This document shows, in pieces, positions 60,436-64,000 of a stretch of DNA of 64,000 nucleotides. Made by a program: the position numbers and the translations under genes. Source of the DNA: CAZKXX01 sp964556705 (GTDB lineage Bacteria; Acidobacteriota; Terriglobia; UBA7540); NCBI GenBank assembly GCA_964556705.1, contig CAZKXX010000002.1, positions 1-64,000 of the forward strand, written 5' to 3'. Position 1 is the first letter of the stretch. Each line of letters begins with the position of its first letter. The notes beneath the pieces were generated by a model. It was not told the origin of the DNA. It did not search any database and saw nothing but the letters and a program-made list of their open reading frames with translations.

Positions 60436-60471
60436 CGAGTGGGTGACGCGCATTTCGGCGTACTCATGGAG
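60436..60471 (+). repeat. Probable short remnant of the dehydrogenase 3' end
   Basis: 36 bases starting GGCGAGTGGGTGACGCGCATT align with the last 12 codons of the dehydrogenase (27 of 36 bases identical) and with the remnant at 61361-61462. In frame it reads GEWVTRISAYSW against GERVTGIAAYS. The match is short, so chance is possible. The surrounding 235-base gap also holds a hairpin (CCGGCTTC 60492-60499 with GAAGCCGG 60511-60518) and a TAGAAT at 60526-60531. Confidence 0.4.
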
Positions 60472-60611
60472 AGTGGCGCGCCGGCGCCCTGCCGGCTTCT
60501 TTGTCGCCTGGAAGCCGGGCCGGTGTAGAATCGGTGGGCGGATGTCGGCGCGGGAGCAGCACTGCGAACTTCCGAACTGCTCAACAATGGAGTCCTTGAG
60601 GAAGAAGACCG

Positions 60612-60839
60612 ATGATTAAGGACGTAGCTTTCTGGAATGCGTGGGAGTCGCAGGGACCTCTCAGCGTGCCTCTCGATCCCCGCCGCGCTCTGGCGCTCGG
60701 GGACATGATGTACGAACACGCGCGTGCCCTGGGCGTTTTCCCGCCGCCCGACCCGCTGACCGGCCTCGATACCAAGATCGCCCTAGCGAGAGCATTGAAT
60801 GTTCACTCAGCTCCTGGAACGGATCGCTCTCGGTCTTGA
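60612..60839 (+). CDS. Small protein partnered with a nucleotidyltransferase
   Basis: A 75-aa acidic-basic soluble protein (MIKDVAFWNAWESQGPLSVP, then DPLTGLDTKIALARALNVH). It overlaps the nucleotidyltransferase gene by 41 bases. Similar short genes often precede such nucleotidyltransferases, an arrangement suggestive of an antitoxin or accessory protein; this rests on memory of the pattern, not on a motif. Confidence 0.6.
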   Translation: MIKDVAFWNAWESQGPLSVPLDPRRALALGDMMYEHARALGVFPPPDPLTGLDTKIALARALNVHSAPGTDRSRS

Positions 60840-61353
60840 GCAGCGCCAAATCCCGTATATGGTCATCGGCGGGCAGGCCGTGCTGATTTATGGAGAGCCG
60901 CGCCTGACGCGGGACATAGATGTAACGCTGGGTGCGGGCCCGGAACGTCTGGCGGACCTCCTCGGCTTCGCGGAGGCATCGGAATGGCGCATACTGGTCG
61001 AAGCGCCCCAAGCGTTTGTGCAAAGAACCATGGTGCTGCCGTGCCTTGACCCGCCAAGCAGCATTCGAATCGATTTCATCTTCTCGCACTCTCCCTACGA
61101 ACAACAGGCGATGAAGCGTGTTCGGCGCGTGAGCATCGGGAAAGCCTCCGTGTGCTTCGCGGCCGCCGAGGACGTCATTGTGCACAAGATCATCGCTGGC
61201 CGGCCTCGCGACCTGGAGGACGTGCGCAGTATCCTGCTCAAGAATCCCGGCCTGGATCGGGAGTATATCCGTCAGTGGCTGGCGGAATTTGACCGCAGCC
61301 TCGCGACAAGCCATGCCCAAAGCTTTGAACAACTCGCGCAGTCAGCAAGGTGA
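60799..61353 (+). CDS. AbiEii/MNT-like nucleotidyltransferase
   Basis: A 184-aa polymerase-beta-fold nucleotidyltransferase. MVIGGQAVLIYGEPRLTRDIDV has the GG...DxD active-site pattern, and IRIDFIFS gives the third acidic residue. VIVHKIIAGRPRDLEDVRSIL is the C-terminal block typical of this group. Members include toxins and phage-defence proteins that add nucleotides to tRNA or proteins. With the small upstream gene it may form a toxin-antitoxin pair. Confidence 0.75.
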   Translation: MFTQLLERIALGLEQRQIPYMVIGGQAVLIYGEPRLTRDIDVTLGAGPERLADLLGFAEASEWRILVEAPQAFVQRTMVLPCLDPPSSIRIDFIFSHSPYEQQAMKRVRRVSIGKASVCFAAAEDVIVHKIIAGRPRDLEDVRSILLKNPGLDREYIRQWLAEFDRSLATSHAQSFEQLAQSAR

Positions 61354-61360
61354 GACCTCA

Positions 61361-61462
61361 CCGCCACATGTGCAACCTGGAATCCGTCTTCACCTACGAC
61401 AGCACACACAATATCCATACGCTGATCATCGCCGAGCGGGTGACTGGCATTCCGGCGTATAA
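61361..61462 (+). pseudogene. C-terminal remnant of an acyl-CoA dehydrogenase
   Basis: An isolated fragment encodes RHMCNLESVFTYDSTHNIH plus the usual ending through ITGIPAYK-like residues to a TAG. It matches the last ~34 codons of the gene at 59207-60376 at about 76% of bases, mostly with silent changes, so it came from a once-functional relative. The catalytic Glu is Asp here (TYDSTH). No start or upstream domain exists. The assembly gap lies 17 bases downstream. Confidence 0.8.
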
Positions 61463-61479
61463 GTAGGGGGGTGGCCCGC

Positions 61480-61489
61480 NNNNNNNNNN
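61480..61489. other. Assembly gap (ten N)
   Basis: Ten undetermined bases join two contigs. The real distance is unknown, and the order of genes on either side depends on scaffolding. The 190 bases after the gap up to the next start contain a hairpin near 61599-61621 and no evident gene. Confidence 0.99.
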
Positions 61490-61680
61490 CGCCGTTTTAC
61501 CAGCGTCGCGGGCCGTGCGCGGTGACGGCTGACGTCAATGACGCTGACGCTCAGGAAAGGGTGGAGCGATTAACCTCTGCCACCCTCGAGGCTCCGTCTT
61601 GGGGGATTCCAAAGACGGGAACTTCTGCCCTTCGCCGGACGTATCAATGCTTGGGAAACACTGAAGGGGAGGATTCTGTC

Positions 61681-62247
61681 ATGGGAGCCAGAGCACAGCC
61701 TCCGCGCCCCCCGGCGCCGCTACGTTCTCAACCCTACGGAGAGGTACTGGTCGGTCTCGCCGTTGCGTTGATCGCGGTCGCGGCGATCGGCGGGTGGATG
61801 TTATGGCGCTATTCGCTTCAGAAGATGAGCGACCGGGCCGCCCGGGCGGCGGAAAGAGGACAGAAGATTGAGGTTCCGACTCCGGCAGGCACTTTAAGCA
61901 TCAATCCGAAGGTCAAAGAAAACGATGTGGACCTGCCTTTTTACCCGGGCGCGATGCCGACGGACGAGCCGGGTTCGGGGACGGTGGACATGGACTTTCC
62001 CGTGGGTCCCCAGATTCTAGCGGCGGAGATTCGTCTGGAAACCTCCGACTCGCTGGACAAGGTCGCCGCTTTCTATCGTAAGGCCCTTCGGGAGTCGGGG
62101 GAAAGTTTCTCGGAAGACGCAAACACGGAGAAAGTCGTGCTGGTAACAGAAAGTATGCCGATTCGGATGATCGAAATCCGGGCTGGGTCAGGACGCACCC
62201 GGATCAAGCTGACCCGATTGCTGATTGGTCAGCCCGAAACCCCGTAG
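61681..62247 (+). CDS. Membrane-anchored protein, paralogue of the next gene
   Basis: A 188-aa protein with a Pro-rich N terminus, one membrane helix (VLVGLAVALIAVAAIGGWMLW) and an extracytoplasmic domain. The domain has LPFYPGAMPTDEP and RLETSDSLDKVAAFYRKAL, found in similar form in the following gene. AGGGGAGG lies eight bases before ATG 61681. Function unknown; proximity to pilin genes suggests an envelope role (weak). Confidence 0.75.
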   Translation: MGARAQPPRPPAPLRSQPYGEVLVGLAVALIAVAAIGGWMLWRYSLQKMSDRAARAAERGQKIEVPTPAGTLSINPKVKENDVDLPFYPGAMPTDEPGSGTVDMDFPVGPQILAAEIRLETSDSLDKVAAFYRKALRESGESFSEDANTEKVVLVTESMPIRMIEIRAGSGRTRIKLTRLLIGQPETP

Positions 62248-62327
62248 AAGGAATCGATTCGTTCGGCAGGAGGGAAGCATCCAGGCCCGCGAGGATTTCG
62301 AGAATGTAAGCGAAGGAGAATCGCTCC

Positions 62328-62897
62328 ATGGAAACAAAAGCACACACTGCGCGCCCGCCCGCGCCGCCGCGCACGGGAAGCCACGTGGTGGCGATTGTTC
62401 TGCTCAGCCTGGCTTTGATTGTCCTCGTGGCCGGCCTGAGCGTCTGGTTCGGCATGAAGTTTCTGGCCCGGAACGTTCAGGTGAGCGTGGACGATTCCGA
62501 AGGTCGAAAGGAAGTCTCCATCCGCACGCCGCTCGGGTCGCTCGAGGTGAAGCCGCAGGTGGACGAAGCGCGCATCGGGCTGCCCGTTTATCCGCACGCG
62601 CGGCGCGTGGAGGAGGAGGGCTCGGCGAGCATTCATGTGGGCCTTCCGGACGCCAAGAGCCTGCGCGTTTACGCGGCCCGGTTTGAGACGGACGATCCGC
62701 TGGAGAAGGTCCGCGATTTCTACGCCGAGCAACTGCGCGGCCGGCTGACCAAGTCCGCCGAAAAAACGCCGGACGGCAAGGTGGTGTTTGAAATTAAAAG
62801 GGACGGGCAGGAACAGCTCGTCGTGCTGGAATCGAAGCGCGGCCGGACACAGATCGGTCTGGTCCGCATTCTGCACAGCGAGGACGGGACGAACTGA
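62328..62897 (+). CDS. Membrane-anchored protein, paralogue of the previous gene
   Basis: A 189-aa protein with the same layout: Pro-rich start (RPPAPPRTGSH), membrane helix (VVAIVLLSLALIVLVAGLSVW), then LPVYPHARRVEEEG and RFETDDPLEKVRDFYAEQL. AAGGAG precedes ATG. The shared YPxA and ETxDxLxKVxxFY motifs mark a domain I have seen only in hypothetical proteins. The 306-base stretch after it holds a possible -35 (TTGACG, 63107-63112) and no clear gene. Confidence 0.75.
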   Translation: METKAHTARPPAPPRTGSHVVAIVLLSLALIVLVAGLSVWFGMKFLARNVQVSVDDSEGRKEVSIRTPLGSLEVKPQVDEARIGLPVYPHARRVEEEGSASIHVGLPDAKSLRVYAARFETDDPLEKVRDFYAEQLRGRLTKSAEKTPDGKVVFEIKRDGQEQLVVLESKRGRTQIGLVRILHSEDGTN

Positions 62898-63203
62898 CCC
62901 GGGCTCGCAGGTCCGCGCGGCGGTCTTTTGCGGAAGTCAGTCCCTCTGCCCCGTTGACTTCGCCCGCGGAAGAGGCCGGACCGCCGAGCTGGAGGACTCC
63001 CGGGGCCGGCGCGCGCCCCGGCGTTCGAAGGCGTGCTTCCCTCCGATAAGATAACGCTTGAGTTAATGAGCATCCGCGAAGAGCGTCACCGCGCATAAAA
63101 CTCTCCTTGACGCAGCAGATTTTCCTGCAAGAATACTCGCAGCGGAACCGATGAGAGGGGAGAAGATTCGCGGCGCGGGGCCGCGCAGGTCGGACCACAG
63201 CCG

Positions 63204-63821
63204 ATGATGCAATCCACGGCGCGGGCAAAAGCGCGAGCGGCGGGGCAGAAGGTGCGGCGCTGGGTTCGCCGCAGGATCATTGTCGATCCGGCGTTTCAGT
63301 TCGGCATGCTCCTGCCGGTCATGGTCTTCGTGATCGTGCAGGCGGTGCTGCTCGGAGCGGCCGTGTTTTATCCTCTGCACCAGAGCGCCGAGGCTGATCC
63401 GGACCCTGCCCTTCGCGCCCTGCTCGGCGAACAACTCCTGAGTCTGCACGTTCGCTTCTGGATCGTGCTGGCGCTGGCGGCGGTGCTGGTGAGCCTTTAC
63501 ACGCTGCTCCGTTCGCACCGGGTGGCCGGACCCCTGTACCGTCTTCGGAGGGGTTTGATGAAGATGGCGGAAGGCCAGTATGAGACGCTGAAGTTCCGCA
63601 GCGGAGACGAACTGCGGGATTTCGAGGGCGTCGCGCAGCGGCTGACGCAGAAGATGATGGCCCTGAGCGGCGGTACGGCTCATCGCCAGGCGCAACTGGA
63701 AGGTCGTCTGAATTTCCTGAAGCAACGGATTGAAGTTCAGGGCCTGCCGCCTGAGGAAATCTGCCGAGAACTGGAAAACATCGTGCGCGAATTCGCCCAG
63801 GTGCAAGTGGTGAAGGAATGA
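63204..63821 (+). CDS. HAMP-like two-span membrane protein upstream of a pilin gene
   Basis: A 205-aa protein with a basic N terminus, two membrane helices (FGMLLPVMVFVIVQAVLLGAAVF and FWIVLALAAVLVSLYTLL) and a HAMP-like linker (VAGPLYRLRRGLMKMAEGQYETLKFRSGDELRDF), ending in a helical region. No kinase or methyl-accepting domain follows. Its stop overlaps the pilin ATG as ATGA, so the two are translationally coupled and probably act together in pilus or surface sensing. Confidence 0.75.
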   Translation: MMQSTARAKARAAGQKVRRWVRRRIIVDPAFQFGMLLPVMVFVIVQAVLLGAAVFYPLHQSAEADPDPALRALLGEQLLSLHVRFWIVLALAAVLVSLYTLLRSHRVAGPLYRLRRGLMKMAEGQYETLKFRSGDELRDFEGVAQRLTQKMMALSGGTAHRQAQLEGRLNFLKQRIEVQGLPPEEICRELENIVREFAQVQVVKE

Positions 63822-64000
63822 GCCGGGAACATCGCACGAGGAGCGGTTCGCAGATCGGTTTCTCGCTGGTCGAGCTCCTGATCGTGATGGGAATTCTCCT
63901 CACGATCTCAGCCATCGCGGTGCCCTACTACCTGAGCGCCGTGCAGGTGGCGCACGAGGCTGCGGCGGTGGGTTTTCTGAGGCACCTGCGCGAGGCCCAG
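63818..64000 (+). CDS. Type IV pilin-like protein, 3'-truncated by the window edge
   Basis: The first 61 codons are visible. The leader SREHRTRSGSQIG is followed by FSLVELLIVMGILLTISAIA, the type III signal cut by prepilin peptidase between Gly and Phe, with the conserved Glu at position 5 of the mature part. The hydrophobic helix then continues into AVPYYLSAVQVAHEAAAVGF. It could be a major pilin or a pseudopilin; the end is missing. Confidence 0.9.
   Translation, partial: MSREHRTRSGSQIGFSLVELLIVMGILLTISAIAVPYYLSAVQVAHEAAAVGFLRHLREAQ

Noticed and set aside
61471..61680. Coding sequence across the N gap upstream of 61681
   Set aside because: The frame includes undetermined bases, has no recognisable protein features and a good ribosome binding site supports ATG 61681.
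1..64000. tRNA, rRNA or CRISPR features
   Set aside because: I read the intergenic stretches on both strands and found no T-loop/anticodon pattern, rRNA core or regularly spaced repeats; a covariance-model scan would be decisive.

Overview
This is a GC-rich bacterial chromosomal segment, apparently a scaffold from a draft or metagenome assembly because ten Ns lie at 61480-61489. kdsB (CMP-Kdo synthesis for lipopolysaccharide), many predicted secreted or lipoproteins and a type IV pilin point to a Gram-negative cell. The gene mix and several protein styles (QSLGELARKERERR-type secreted protein, large M48-propeller protein, paired activase genes) resemble Acidobacteriota, but that assignment is inference. 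No rRNA, tRNA or CRISPR array was recognised.

Layout. 1-2571: end of a coiled-coil gene, a membrane-anchored paralogue and two small envelope proteins. 2628-9065: a minus-strand operon for F1 ATP synthase plus two stator b-type subunits (atpF', atpF, atpH, atpA, atpG, atpD, atpC), followed by a glutaredoxin; F0 subunits a and c are not here. 9320-18945: thioredoxin-fold secreted proteins, a PYROXD2-like oxidoreductase, a HAD hydrolase and an adenosine-deaminase-family enzyme. 18963-24578: amino-acid permease, an unlisted 51-aa basic protein, PcrA/UvrD helicase and a DRG-type GTPase. 24598-25243: VapBC toxin-antitoxin pair with a clear operator. 25273-36574: metabolic genes including a family-2 glycosidase, a two-gene acyl-CoA dehydratase activase system, kdsB and a HypE-like AIR-synthase protein.

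36606-44676 is the replication-origin neighbourhood: dnaA, a low-GC intergenic stretch with degenerate DnaA boxes, dnaN, gyrB and gyrA, without recF. 44777-56216 carries larE, a MazEF-like pair, tandem YdjC deacetylases, a histone-deacetylase-family enzyme, glmS, pyrE, argJ and selD. 56333-64000 has an M48 protease with a C-terminal propeller, a glutaryl-CoA-dehydrogenase-like gene, a nucleotidyltransferase pair bounded by remnants of the same dehydrogenase 3' end, two paralogous membrane-anchored proteins, a HAMP-like protein and the start of a type IV pilin gene.

Main discoveries. (1) selD is a selenoprotein gene: an in-frame TGA at 56166-56168 occupies the catalytic Cys/Sec position, followed 11 nt later by a perfect 8-bp SECIS-like hairpin, so a normal ORF call loses the first 20 residues. 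(2) GlmS has Ser instead of the catalytic Cys directly after Met. (3) Several genes have a -10 hexamer 6-10 nt before the start codon, suggesting frequent leaderless transcription. (4) Fragments of the acyl-CoA dehydrogenase 3' end recur on both sides of a possible toxin-antitoxin pair, just before an assembly gap.
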